This document shows, in pieces, positions 30,794-39,185 of a DNA stretch of 64,000 nucleotides. The DNA lies in the IMG/VR virus record IMGVR_UViG_3300034279_000305, positions 22,962-86,961 of that record. One strand, given 5' to 3'. The stretch comes from a virus. The notes under the pieces are model-generated. The model made no database searches and had not been told where the DNA came from. It saw nothing but the letters and a program-made list of their open reading frames with translations. Within the stretch, counting starts at the first letter, position 1. Every line of letters begins with the position of its first letter. A program made the translations under genes and the position numbers.

Positions 30794-31821
30794 ACTTTCC
30801 TCCACATGGCATACTTTGCCTTTGCTGATAGACCTTGAAACGTATTATCATTTATAATACTCTGGATTTCACCAGAAGTCAATCCATTTTCAATCATTTC
30901 ATTAATATCTTTTCCTGGAACATCTGGCCAGATGACCATCTTATACCCCATATCAATATACTTATTCATCAACTTACCAACGTCTCTGTTTTTAGGTTGG
31001 TTGTCGAAAATAATTGTTATTTTTTCTTTCGGTATCGGGAGTTGGTCGATTTTTCCGAATGACGTTCCAGCACAAGCGATAGAATTATCCAGAAAAAGGG
31101 AGTCAAGGGGTCCTTCGACGACGAGTACTTCTTTTGTAGGATCGATTTGATCCAAACCGAAAATCGATGGTGCATCTTCATCTACCTTAACATTGATATA
31201 CCGTAATGACTCACCTCTGATTCCACGAAGACTAACAACAAGTAGTTTACCAGCGCCATCAAGAAAAGGAATCGCGAGTCTCGGTTCAGTTGTGATGATC
31301 GAATCTTTGTATTTAGCATTAAGTTGAACCACGTCTTTAACATTAGGAATGAAATACAACCGATCAAAAGCAGAGCGAGGGATTTTGCGGTCAGTAACAT
31401 ATTGGATTACCTCATGATCATCTGGTAGTGTGTCAAGTCGATCCATAATCGAGTCGAGTAGTTTGGGTTCAGGTTTCTTGGCAAACTTCGGTTCTTCAAA
31501 CTTGAGAACTGATTCTACAGTCTTGTGTGATGTCTTATTATGAGCGCCATCGGCATAACGCTCTACGACATATTGACTATAAAGATTTGAATCGAAGTTC
31601 TTCAGGAAGGTTCCGAAGTGATGACTCGCGCCACATTTATGGCACTTGTAATACAGATCGTTCTTCCCGCGATAGAAGTATCCTCGCGCCTTGCGCTTAT
31701 TACGCTGTGAGTCGCCGCAGAGAGGACACCTGCAGTTATATAGATCTTGTGATTTTTTCTTGAAGTTCTCGAGACGATACGAAACCGAATGGAGATACTT
31801 GATATCAATATATAAACTCAT
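30790..31821 (-). CDS. 61: DNA primase (T4 gp61 type)
   Basis: Encodes 343 residues (T4 gp61 is 342). The N-terminal zinc finger CPLCGDSQRNK...YKCHKCGA is at about 34-66. The TOPRIM-like catalytic core contains VVEGPLDSLFL and IIFDNQPKNRD with the acidic metal ligands. It synthesises RNA primers on the lagging strand with gp41 helicase (47.9-49.3 kb). It has its own promoter at 31828-31856. Confidence 0.92.
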   Translation of the reverse strand: MSLYIDIKYLHSVSYRLENFKKKSQDLYNCRCPLCGDSQRNKRKARGYFYRGKNDLYYKCHKCGASHHFGTFLKNFDSNLYSQYVVERYADGAHNKTSHKTVESVLKFEEPKFAKKPEPKLLDSIMDRLDTLPDDHEVIQYVTDRKIPRSAFDRLYFIPNVKDVVQLNAKYKDSIITTEPRLAIPFLDGAGKLLVVSLRGIRGESLRYINVKVDEDAPSIFGLDQIDPTKEVLVVEGPLDSLFLDNSIACAGTSFGKIDQLPIPKEKITIIFDNQPKNRDVGKLMNKYIDMGYKMVIWPDVPGKDINEMIENGLTSGEIQSIINDNTFQGLSAKAKYAMWRKV

Positions 31822-31827
31822 AATATA

Positions 31828-31856
31828 GTTATACCCGATTTCATCGGAGAAGTAAA
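31828..31856 (-). promoter_or_regulatory. Promoter of the primase operon, TTTACT-17-TATAAC
   Basis: TTTACT (31856-31851), 17 nt, TATAAC (31833-31828), close upstream of the primase start. Confidence 0.75.
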
Positions 31857-31861
31857 GGCTT

Positions 31862-32329
31862 TTATTGAATAAATTTCATAAGCATTGGAAGTATCTTGGT
31901 AATGATAGCACCAAGAACGATACCACCACCAATCATAATATACTTGGTTTTTTCCAATTTGTCAATACGATTTTTATGTTTTTCTTCTTCTTTATCAACT
32001 GAACCTTTAAGATCCCTGATAGCAGCAAGCATCTTGTCTTCAGTCGACTGAATTTTTGCCTCGAGTTCACGAGTGGTTGTCGTGATACGCGAATGTAACT
32101 CGGCGTTACTTTCCTTGGTTTCTTGTCTATGCACTTCTAAACTCGTGTAGATATCTTCGTTGACTGTTTCTTGCGCATCGAGTTTGGTGTCATGGACAGC
32201 GAGCATCTTATTGATGCAGTTGGAAACATCACCAATCTTTTCGATGGCAAGGTCGAGACGACTGAACACGACCTGAATTTGCTTCAGATCGTGTTCGATT
32301 ACCGCGACTTTTGTTTCCAAAGATTCCAA
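31862..32329 (-). CDS. Coiled-coil protein with C-terminal TM anchor (DUF7201-like)
   Basis: Encodes 155 residues: a long heptad-rich helix (about 1-125) and a single C-terminal TM helix (YIMIGGGIVLGAIITKILPML). The plan fits tail-anchored phage proteins encoded beside endolysins. A role in lysis control is a possibility. It abuts the EF-hand gene. Confidence 0.65.
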   Translation of the reverse strand: MESLETKVAVIEHDLKQIQVVFSRLDLAIEKIGDVSNCINKMLAVHDTKLDAQETVNEDIYTSLEVHRQETKESNAELHSRITTTTRELEAKIQSTEDKMLAAIRDLKGSVDKEEEKHKNRIDKLEKTKYIMIGGGIVLGAIITKILPMLMKFIQ

Positions 32330-32500
32330 TTACTTTGCCTTTGGTTTACGTGCTTTTTTGACAACTGCTTTAACTTCTTCAAACTTGTCTTCTGCCTTGT
32401 CAACTGCTGCAGTAATCTCAGCAAGATCGACCTTGCCATCCTTGTTAGTGTCAACAAAACCGAAAAGTTTCTTTAGTGCGTCTTTGATTTGATTAAGCAT
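32330..32500 (-). CDS. Small EF-hand protein
   Basis: Encodes 56 residues from ATG 32500. DTNKDGKVDLAEI at about 18-30 is a canonical calcium-binding EF-hand loop, followed by a Lys/Ala-rich helix. It lies between the endolysin and the coiled-coil anchor gene, so calcium-dependent control of lysis or virion assembly is conceivable, but this is speculation. Confidence 0.75.
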   Translation of the reverse strand: MLNQIKDALKKLFGFVDTNKDGKVDLAEITAAVDKAEDKFEEVKAVVKKARKPKAK

Positions 32501-32504
32501 ATTC

Positions 32505-33680
32505 TTATCCCCATGCTGCGAATTGTTTGGTTTTCTTAATGCGGTCATCTAGACCATGCGTACCACCATTTACACGACGAGTAATCTGACCGATGACTGC
32601 ATCAGATACACCCTTACCCGCGATTGCGAACAGACCGTTCTTGTTGAAGAACCATAGTGCTGATTCGAATGCGAGTTCAGTTGCGACGATATCTGGATCT
32701 GTTAGAACGTCTGGGCGACCGATGTCTTGGGCGAATTGAGTGTAGTTGCTCTTACCAGTTAACTGGATCGGACCACGTCCACGGAATTTCCATCCATCAC
32801 CCGATGACTCTGGACCATTGCCCATACGATTAGCATAGACCTTGTTAGCAATCTTCTCTGGTTTGCGAGCATACCCTGCAGTCGATGCGATTGTTGGGAA
32901 ATACTTCTTGAAGATACCGTTCAGACCCTTGTCTGAGTAGTTCAGGTTCTCTTGGAATACCTTGAAACCACCCGACTCGTGTGCGCACTGTCCGAAGAAG
33001 TGAGCAGCACCAGCTGTCGACAACTTGTAGTAATCTCTTGCTGCCTTGAATGTTCCTGGACCCCACTTACCATCGGCAGTAATACCGCACTTAGTTTGAA
33101 GTGCTGCCATTGGTCCAAGACCAGCAACAGTTGGTGCTTGGACTGCTGCCTTAGCAACCTGCGCGACTGCTTGAACGGCAGGAGCACCTGCTTCTCTAGT
33201 AGTCGATGGATCGAAATCTTTAACAGGAGTATACTTTGTTCCACCTGCCTTAGACTTGGTAGCAACCAGACGCTGCTTGCGGTTTCCGCCTTCCTTCTTA
33301 ATGGAAGCATGGACCCAACCAGAGTTCTTATCACCAGCAGCATAGAATTCTAGGATGACTTGGTCAAACTCTAGATTGTCAGCAACCCAGTCAGCAACCT
33401 TCTTATTGTCAACACCCTTTACTTCAAAGTCAATTGCTTGACCATTAACGTGCTGGGAAGTAGCAGATCCACCAACTGCCTTATTGACAAGTGGTGCACG
33501 ATACGAAGAGTTGATTGTTACTGGACCAAACTTGGCACGAACAGGTTCGAGAATCTTTTCACAGCAGTAACGCATGTTCTCAATATGTTCAGCAGTTGGT
33601 GTGTTAGGAATGCCAAGACGCTTTGCGGTTGGCGATACAATCATTTCTGCGAGAGTAAAATGTTCAGTTAGTTGTGTCAT
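32505..33680 (-). CDS. Modular endolysin: M15 peptidase, peptidoglycan-binding domain, GH19 lysozyme
   Basis: Encodes 391 residues. The N-terminal domain (1-150) is a D-Ala-D-Ala carboxypeptidase-like M15A peptidase with SYRAPLVNKAVGG...SQHVNGQAIDF (zinc His and Asp) and GWVHAS. A short helical repeat (TKCGITADGKWGPGTF, about 190-210) resembles a peptidoglycan-binding domain. The C-terminal part (about 215-391) is a GH19 chitinase-type lysozyme with FGQCAHESGGF (catalytic Glu), FRGRGPIQLTGKSNY and a helical end. Two cutting activities in one protein would cleave both glycan and peptide. Confidence 0.88.
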   Translation of the reverse strand: MTQLTEHFTLAEMIVSPTAKRLGIPNTPTAEHIENMRYCCEKILEPVRAKFGPVTINSSYRAPLVNKAVGGSATSQHVNGQAIDFEVKGVDNKKVADWVADNLEFDQVILEFYAAGDKNSGWVHASIKKEGGNRKQRLVATKSKAGGTKYTPVKDFDPSTTREAGAPAVQAVAQVAKAAVQAPTVAGLGPMAALQTKCGITADGKWGPGTFKAARDYYKLSTAGAAHFFGQCAHESGGFKVFQENLNYSDKGLNGIFKKYFPTIASTAGYARKPEKIANKVYANRMGNGPESSGDGWKFRGRGPIQLTGKSNYTQFAQDIGRPDVLTDPDIVATELAFESALWFFNKNGLFAIAGKGVSDAVIGQITRRVNGGTHGLDDRIKKTKQFAAWG

Positions 33681-33691
33681 TATCTTACCCC

Positions 33692-34141
33692 TTAAAATGG
33701 ACCGAAGTCGTCGTCGCTGTCTTTATACTTATCGATAGCAGCCATTAGTTTGATTTCAGTATCTGCTTCGATCGACTCTGCTTTGGCGTGTTCAGTGTGC
33801 GCCTCAGCAAGATGCTTATAGTCAGTCTTACCAAGTTCCTGAACCTTAACATTTGGATCAAACTCAGTGACCTTCATGCCCATCATCGTTGCAAAAGCAC
33901 CAACAAAAGCACCAATAATCATCGAGAACGCAGGACCAATAATCTTAAAGATCTCATTATTATCGATTAGATCGTTTGGCATGAACATGCCAATAAGGAA
34001 GATGAATACAACTGCTAACATGATAGATGCTAGAACAATCGTTACCATCTTCATAATGGTAAGTTGGACTTTGCCCTTCTCGAGTTCAAGTTGTTCCAGC
34101 GATTCAATCGGTGGTGATGAGAAAAAATTTGACAAATTCAT
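33692..34141 (-). CDS. Two-TM membrane protein, holin candidate
   Basis: Encodes 149 residues. Hydrophobic helices at about 28-52 and 65-88 are followed by an acidic soluble tail that ends in DDDFGPF. Its place directly upstream of the endolysin and the two-TM topology suggest a holin, but no holin family motif is seen. A TATAAATA box lies about 100 nt upstream. Confidence 0.6.
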   Translation of the reverse strand: MNLSNFFSSPPIESLEQLELEKGKVQLTIMKMVTIVLASIMLAVVFIFLIGMFMPNDLIDNNEIFKIIGPAFSMIIGAFVGAFATMMGMKVTEFDPNVKVQELGKTDYKHLAEAHTEHAKAESIEADTEIKLMAAIDKYKDSDDDFGPF

Positions 34142-34146
34142 GGGAA

Positions 34147-34686
34147 TTATTTCCTTCTTATAATTTTATTCTTTTTACGCCACTTCTTCTGAGCAGCCTT
34201 AGAAACTCCAGGTTCCGCTTGGTTTGGAATACTTGGATTATTTATACCGATACCAGCAATAGCACCACCAGCGACGCCCATGCCTTCTTCAGTAACATAG
34301 TCTTTAAATGACAACATTGTATTCAATTCCAATTGTTCTGCAATAGATTTAGTTTCTTCGTGTTCCATTGTCATATAAAGAATTTCTTCTAGGATATCCT
34401 CGTCGTATTCGACGTTTTCCTTAACAAGTGCAATAGCAGCAGCGAAAGAAAGAAACTTACTATTCGCAAATGGAACTTTTTCTATGATTCGCTTCAACTT
34501 AAAGACCATACGGTGAAGGAGACTGTATGATTCTCTTTCTTCTTCCGTTGCAAGATCCTGTTCTCTCTTCAGGACATTACCATGTGCATCGATGATACCG
34601 AGACGATATGCATCTGTCTCGGTAAATGAAGTCGTCAACATACGTAAAATGCGGTATGTTATCAGTGCATCGACAAACCTGGCCAT
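34147..34686 (-). CDS. Conserved T4-like virion-associated protein
   Basis: Encodes 179 residues. MARFVDALITYRILRML and AYRLGIIDAHGNVLK match a conserved family in marine T4-like phages. LSFKDYVTEE at about 125-134 resembles the capsid-targeting/processing motif also found at the starts of the 38820-39185 and 44109-45248 products. The C-terminus is basic (KKWRKKNKIIRRK). Probable virion protein. Confidence 0.7.
   Translation of the reverse strand: MARFVDALITYRILRMLTTSFTETDAYRLGIIDAHGNVLKREQDLATEEERESYSLLHRMVFKLKRIIEKVPFANSKFLSFAAAIALVKENVEYDEDILEEILYMTMEHEETKSIAEQLELNTMLSFKDYVTEEGMGVAGGAIAGIGINNPSIPNQAEPGVSKAAQKKWRKKNKIIRRK
34239..34246 (-). promoter_or_regulatory. Possible late promoter box TATAAATA
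   Basis: TATAAATA on the minus strand about 100 nt upstream of the holin candidate, inside the end of the preceding gene. Confidence 0.4.
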
Positions 34687-35039
34687 TAAATCCCTCTTAA
34701 CTTGTTAACGATCGTCTGATCCATAAAGACATCTGGTAACTCATCTTCTGTCATTCGATTTAAGAACAACAGAAACGGTTTAATCAGAGGCATTAGATCC
34801 GAAAGTTTATAGACAATCATATCTGTCGCTGCTTGATTGAACACATTATATAGAACCAACAAATGATTTATAATAAGACGATCGTTTAAAACATTAGTAT
34901 TTTGATATCGCGTCAACAATCTTCGAAGATAAACAAACCGCTTTAAATCTTCCTGTAAATCCGAAATACCAGTGCATCCAGGACTATCATAGTGTTTAAT
35001 TGCGAACATTAAAAAAGTTTCTTCATTCAATACATTCAT
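34686..35039 (-). CDS. Conserved T4-like phage protein
   Basis: Encodes 117 residues, all helical: FLMFAIKHYDSPGCTGISDLQEDLKRFVYLRRLL, then NDRLIINHLLVLYNVF. Homologues sit in the structural clusters of marine T4-like phages; function unknown. Adjacent to the beta-rich virion gene upstream and coupled to the gene downstream. Confidence 0.7.
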   Translation of the reverse strand: MNVLNEETFLMFAIKHYDSPGCTGISDLQEDLKRFVYLRRLLTRYQNTNVLNDRLIINHLLVLYNVFNQAATDMIVYKLSDLMPLIKPFLLFLNRMTEDELPDVFMDQTIVNKLRGI

Positions 35040-35040
35040 A

Positions 35041-35493
35041 TTATGTTACCGTTGCTGTGCCTCCAATGAAATACCATCTTCCAGTCAAGCACATCAACGT
35101 TGCAGTATCACCCGCTGAATTGAAAACAATTGAAGAATGACCAATATTATCATTGATTGTTAGAGCATGACCACCAGTATTACTTGTCATTACAACAACT
35201 TTAATCTGCCCGTCAGTTCCATCTACGATAGAAAGAGTCCCTGCACCATCAGGCGAAGTAATCTTTGTTACCAGTGAAGCGATACTGATGGCGCCAGCAG
35301 AAGTCATTGTCTGCACAGCGCCACCAAGAATCAGATCGTCTTCCAGAACTACAGGAACTGGAATACCACCAAACAGATTAGCAACACTTACCTTGTGATC
35401 ATATGGAGATGTTGCTGGTTTAACAACATACATCAAGTCTGTAGCAACAAGCGATGACGCTGTTGTTAGTGCGACAAGTTTGCTATCTGCCAT
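35041..35493 (-). CDS. Beta-rich structural protein
   Basis: Encodes 150 residues of predicted beta sandwich with many Gly/Thr/Ser/Val (SPDGAGTLSIVDGTDGQIKVVVMTSN, GHALTINDNIGH). Such sequences are typical of phage fibre or decoration proteins. It lies next to another beta-rich virion gene (35497-37080). Specific role unknown. Confidence 0.7.
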   Translation of the reverse strand: MADSKLVALTTASSLVATDLMYVVKPATSPYDHKVSVANLFGGIPVPVVLEDDLILGGAVQTMTSAGAISIASLVTKITSPDGAGTLSIVDGTDGQIKVVVMTSNTGGHALTINDNIGHSSIVFNSAGDTATLMCLTGRWYFIGGTATVT

Positions 35494-35496
35494 TTA

Positions 35497-37080
35497 TTAG
35501 TCCTCTGGGAACGCAATATCATCAGAAGCATCGCTAGTGATGCCGTTCTTCGAAAGTGCAACTAGAACTTCATACTGGATACGACCAGCATGAGCACCAG
35601 TTAGAACCTTGCGATGCACCCAACCAGTGTGAGCAACAGCACCAGATTCTGCCTCATCAATACCTTGGTTTACACCAAGAGCAGCATTAGCAGTCGCAGT
35701 AGTTCCTGCAACAATTTCTAGATACTGAGCATTATTACCAGTTCCGGAAATGTTAACCAGAGTTCCTGCCTTGTAAGTCAGACCAGTTGGAGTACCAGCA
35801 GTTGTAACAATTGCACCACCTTCTTCATCTGTTAGCGTGAACCCTGTCACACTCGGAGATGTTCCAGTTACTGCCGACACCTTATATACTGTTCCAGTTG
35901 TGTAACCAGTAATCGAACCAGTGCCACCAAGAGTTCCTGTAATCTGAACACGGTCACCTGTAGCAAGAGTCGCATTCGCGCAAGTGAATTGACCACCTGT
36001 GCCTGAAATAGCAACAGTACCAAGTGTAGTACCAGCAGAAAGGACTGACGAAGATGCCAGGCGTAATGCGTTAGCACTTAGACCGATAGTAGAAACGTAG
36101 TAAGTTGTGTTATCAGTCAGACCACTAGCAGCAGTGCCACCGCCATCTTGGTATTTTAGAGCAGCGCCCTGTGCTTGACCGTGCGCAGTATATTGGATGT
36201 AGTCGAATGTTGGACTGACTGTGCTTGTTGGTAGAGTTAGAACAGGACCAGCAACAGTAACTGTTGGAGCAGTTTCATATGACGAACCGTTGTTTGTTAC
36301 TGCGATTGCAGTAACTACGCCATCCGCGATTGTTGCTGTTGCTTCAGCATCAGCGCCGCCGCCACCAGAGAACGAAACACCAGGAACTTCAACGTATCCA
36401 GCACCACCCTGAATTAGAGCAACTGCCGAAATATAACCACCTGTTTGGTCACCATGGATTTCGTCGCTTCTTACACCGAATACTTGTGTTGATTCGAAGT
36501 CAGTTGTCGCAACAGAAGAAACAAAGGTTGGTTTCTCGTGGATTCTATAACTCTCATCATCAGCAAATGCAGTCAGAGTCGTACCTGGATTCGCGTTAAT
36601 TACAGTAGCAAGTGTATCGCTAGTAACTGCGATTACAATCATTTCCTGATTGCCACCCGTTGCCGAAGCGCGAACAATGTCACCGACAAACAGTTCTTCA
36701 GTAAATATGGTGCTGTTAGTACCCGTTAGAGTTCCACGACCAAATGCAAGTGGTAGTGTGAATGTATGTGAAGTGCCAATACCATCGGTTGATGCGATTG
36801 TGGTTGGGAAATTGTGCAGTGCATCCGCCTCTGTAGCAGCAACCATGAAAGTGTTTGCTGTTACATTAGTAACATAGTATGTGTTACCAGATGTTAGACC
36901 AACGACCGAAGTTCCTCCGCCGTTTGAATAAACAACAGGATCACCAAGTTGGAATGGATGACCTGCTGAAGTATAAACGCCAGCAGCGTGACCTGTGGCG
37001 CCATTGAATGTGATAGATGGCGCAGTAAGAGTTACCGTACCATCTGATGATTTATTATCTGATTTACCCCATGCGGACAT
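35497..37080 (-). CDS. Large beta-repeat virion structural protein
   Basis: Encodes 527 residues starting MSAWGKSDNKSSDGTV, a start motif of T4-like neck/appendage-type structural proteins. Throughout are short beta repeats of the type GLTSGNTYYVTNV, GLTDNTTYYVSTI and GYTTGTVYKVSAV, separated by Gly/Thr-rich linkers. It is low in Cys and charged residues. Probably an adhesin or neck fibre. Confidence 0.75.
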   Translation of the reverse strand: MSAWGKSDNKSSDGTVTLTAPSITFNGATGHAAGVYTSAGHPFQLGDPVVYSNGGGTSVVGLTSGNTYYVTNVTANTFMVAATEADALHNFPTTIASTDGIGTSHTFTLPLAFGRGTLTGTNSTIFTEELFVGDIVRASATGGNQEMIVIAVTSDTLATVINANPGTTLTAFADDESYRIHEKPTFVSSVATTDFESTQVFGVRSDEIHGDQTGGYISAVALIQGGAGYVEVPGVSFSGGGGADAEATATIADGVVTAIAVTNNGSSYETAPTVTVAGPVLTLPTSTVSPTFDYIQYTAHGQAQGAALKYQDGGGTAASGLTDNTTYYVSTIGLSANALRLASSSVLSAGTTLGTVAISGTGGQFTCANATLATGDRVQITGTLGGTGSITGYTTGTVYKVSAVTGTSPSVTGFTLTDEEGGAIVTTAGTPTGLTYKAGTLVNISGTGNNAQYLEIVAGTTATANAALGVNQGIDEAESGAVAHTGWVHRKVLTGAHAGRIQYEVLVALSKNGITSDASDDIAFPED

Positions 37081-38348
37081 TAATTGTCTCCCTTTTTAAA
37101 TTCTTGATCTACGTGGTTGAAAAATTCTTTTCTCTTTTCTTCACCAAGTTCCGAGGGAGACTTGATGTTATAATGTTCTAGAGCAGCATCGAACTTCATT
37201 TTGTATGACTCGTGCATCGACTTTGCTGTATCAATATCTTCTTTAGTCAGTTTCTTGACTGCCATTGAAATACCCTTATGGCGCTTTGTGAGTTTTTTCT
37301 CTAGCGGATTATTTGATTTATATGGAGTCGATGAAGAAATCGCTGTTCCATCTTTTATACCGCTTCTATATGATGTGTTGTCAATCGAGTCTTTTGCCTT
37401 GTTAATATAGCGACCCATTGTTGCCTTCGAGATCTCATCGACCTGTTCGACTTCTTCATTAGTTTTTCTTTTCTGAAGAGATTGAAGACCCTTTTCTCTT
37501 TTCATGTTATTCATTGAAGCTTTGAATGAAGTTGACTTATCTGTCACATAGTCACGAACCTGATCAGATGCCTTGTTGCCGTATGACTTCAGTGTTGCCT
37601 TTGAGAGTTCATCGACCTGTTCGACTTCTTCCTTGGTAATTTTATCAACTGCTCTCTTGATGCCTGTCTCACGATTCTTACGGAGACGCTCTGCTTTATC
37701 ATAAGTTGCTTGGTTGAATCTCTTACCGAAGTGTCCTGTTTCGCTGTCGCCTTGGTATGCAGCAATCTTTGTCAAAGGAACATTCTTTGGTGACATTACA
37801 TTCTTTGGTTGCTCAGCGCCTGATGCTTTCTTGACATAAGAACCCATAGTCTTCTTTGACAGTTCGTCGATCTGCTCTTCGTTCACCTCACCTTGGAGAT
37901 AGTTAGCAGCAGTTGAGATATAATCTTCAGCAAGAGTAATCTTCGACTGAACCCACTCAGGAAGATTTGTATCTTCACTCAACGAGTCATGCATACGCTG
38001 CGAGTTGGCAATGATTGACTTTAGTTGGGACATTGCCATGTCGCCTTCGTAATCATACTCTTGCTTTTCTTTTGCTTCAGTAGCATAAGTCTTAGCACCA
38101 GCACGTGCCTTATTAAAGATTGAATCGTCGCCGAGAACAATGAACATCATCGAGTTAATGAAGTTTGCCATGACATCACGTTCTGCGCCCTGAAGTGTCA
38201 TACCACCTTGCACCTTCGCAATTGCCTTACGAAGAACAGGAATTGTATTTGATGGCATCAGACCAGCACGAACTAGTTGCTGAAGACGACCATCCAAGTC
38301 TTGCGATTCAGCAATGATAGTATCTTTAATTGTTTGCTCTAGACTCAT
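37080..38348 (-). CDS. Virion protein with three DELSK-type repeats
   Basis: Encodes 422 helical, charged residues. A motif of about 20 residues, E-E-x-(I/V)-(D/E)-x-(V/I)-x-(E)LSK-x-T-(M/L)-x-x-Y-x-x-KA, recurs near residues 157, 242 and 304, with basic linkers between. Such repeats are found in internal proteins of marine T4-like phages. Late promoter TATAAATA at 38373-38380. Confidence 0.7.
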   Translation of the reverse strand: MSLEQTIKDTIIAESQDLDGRLQQLVRAGLMPSNTIPVLRKAIAKVQGGMTLQGAERDVMANFINSMMFIVLGDDSIFNKARAGAKTYATEAKEKQEYDYEGDMAMSQLKSIIANSQRMHDSLSEDTNLPEWVQSKITLAEDYISTAANYLQGEVNEEQIDELSKKTMGSYVKKASGAEQPKNVMSPKNVPLTKIAAYQGDSETGHFGKRFNQATYDKAERLRKNRETGIKRAVDKITKEEVEQVDELSKATLKSYGNKASDQVRDYVTDKSTSFKASMNNMKREKGLQSLQKRKTNEEVEQVDEISKATMGRYINKAKDSIDNTSYRSGIKDGTAISSSTPYKSNNPLEKKLTKRHKGISMAVKKLTKEDIDTAKSMHESYKMKFDAALEHYNIKSPSELGEEKRKEFFNHVDQEFKKGDN

Positions 38349-38372
38349 TTGATATTCCTCTAATCTTTTCTA

Positions 38373-38380
38373 TATTTATA
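38373..38380 (-). promoter_or_regulatory. T4-type late promoter TATAAATA
   Basis: ATATAAATATAG on the minus strand, 25 nt upstream of the repeat-containing virion gene. Confidence 0.7.
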
Positions 38381-38818
38381 TTATTTAGAGGTTGCCCGTA
38401 GCATCCATGCATGTTTAGCATGAACATCGAGACGCTCTTCAATAAGGTTTACCAGACCGCGATTGCTATCTGCATCCGCCAATTTATGTGCAGCATTTAA
38501 TGCTTCAATTACCGAGGCATTAGCAGTAATAAGATCTGCAAGCATTCCTGAGACATCAACACCGTAAATATTTGACTCTTTGATTGTAGTCATAGATGCC
38601 AATTCGGTCATATTATACGGAGCATACTCATCGAGTGCTCGAATCTCTTCCGCAATCTTGTCGATCGTAGCAAATAGTTCTTCGTAAATGCCAGCAAAGA
38701 AATCATGCATCTGGGAGAAGTCTTTACCTTCTACATTCCAGTGAAAACCATGTGCCTTAAAATACATTGCATATGTATTCGCAAGAACCACCTTCATTGA
38801 TGTCTGTAATTCATCCAT
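38381..38818 (-). CDS. Dps-like ferritin-fold protein
   Basis: Encodes 145 residues of a four-helix ferritin fold. H26, H38, D53 and E57 have exactly the spacing of the intersubunit ferroxidase site of Dps proteins (HxxxxxxxxxxxH...DxxxE), with the family signature FHWNVEG. Dps binds DNA and oxidises iron with peroxide. Lying among virion genes, it may protect packaged or host DNA; that role is inferred. Confidence 0.87.
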   Translation of the reverse strand: MDELQTSMKVVLANTYAMYFKAHGFHWNVEGKDFSQMHDFFAGIYEELFATIDKIAEEIRALDEYAPYNMTELASMTTIKESNIYGVDVSGMLADLITANASVIEALNAAHKLADADSNRGLVNLIEERLDVHAKHAWMLRATSK

Positions 38819-38819
38819 A

Positions 38820-39185
38820 TCAACAATTCCATTTACGTAGTGCTAGTGCCTTGCGAGTCGGACGACCCTTCTCATCTTTCATTGGACCTTCTACACCAGA
38901 CATTCTAGCACAGAAAGACTTGCGACGATTCGCTGCTTTACTACCTGCCTTCAACTTAGAGGGAGGAGTGGTTACAGGTGCCTTTAGATTACCACCAGAC
39001 TGTCTGTTATAGTAGTCACGACCTTTTTGTGTGAGTCCGCCAGTAGAGGACTTATGTCCCTTACCATCAACTGCTGCCTCTTTAATGCACGAACCTTGTG
39101 CACACGGTTTAGTTCCTGGTTTGCGTTTGTAACCAGTCCAACAGGTGCATTCCTTTTCGGCAAGATAATCAAAAAACGAAAGCAT
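38820..39185 (-). CDS. Basic Cys-containing T4-like protein (DUF6321-like)
   Basis: Encodes 121 very basic residues. It starts MLSFFDYLAEKE, resembling the T4 capsid-targeting sequence, then CTCWTGYKRKPGTKPCAQGSC, and ends FCARMSGVEGP...RKALALRKWNC. Six Cys in two groups suggest zinc binding. Likely an internal virion or DNA-associated protein. Confidence 0.7.
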   Translation of the reverse strand: MLSFFDYLAEKECTCWTGYKRKPGTKPCAQGSCIKEAAVDGKGHKSSTGGLTQKGRDYYNRQSGGNLKAPVTTPPSKLKAGSKAANRRKSFCARMSGVEGPMKDEKGRPTRKALALRKWNC

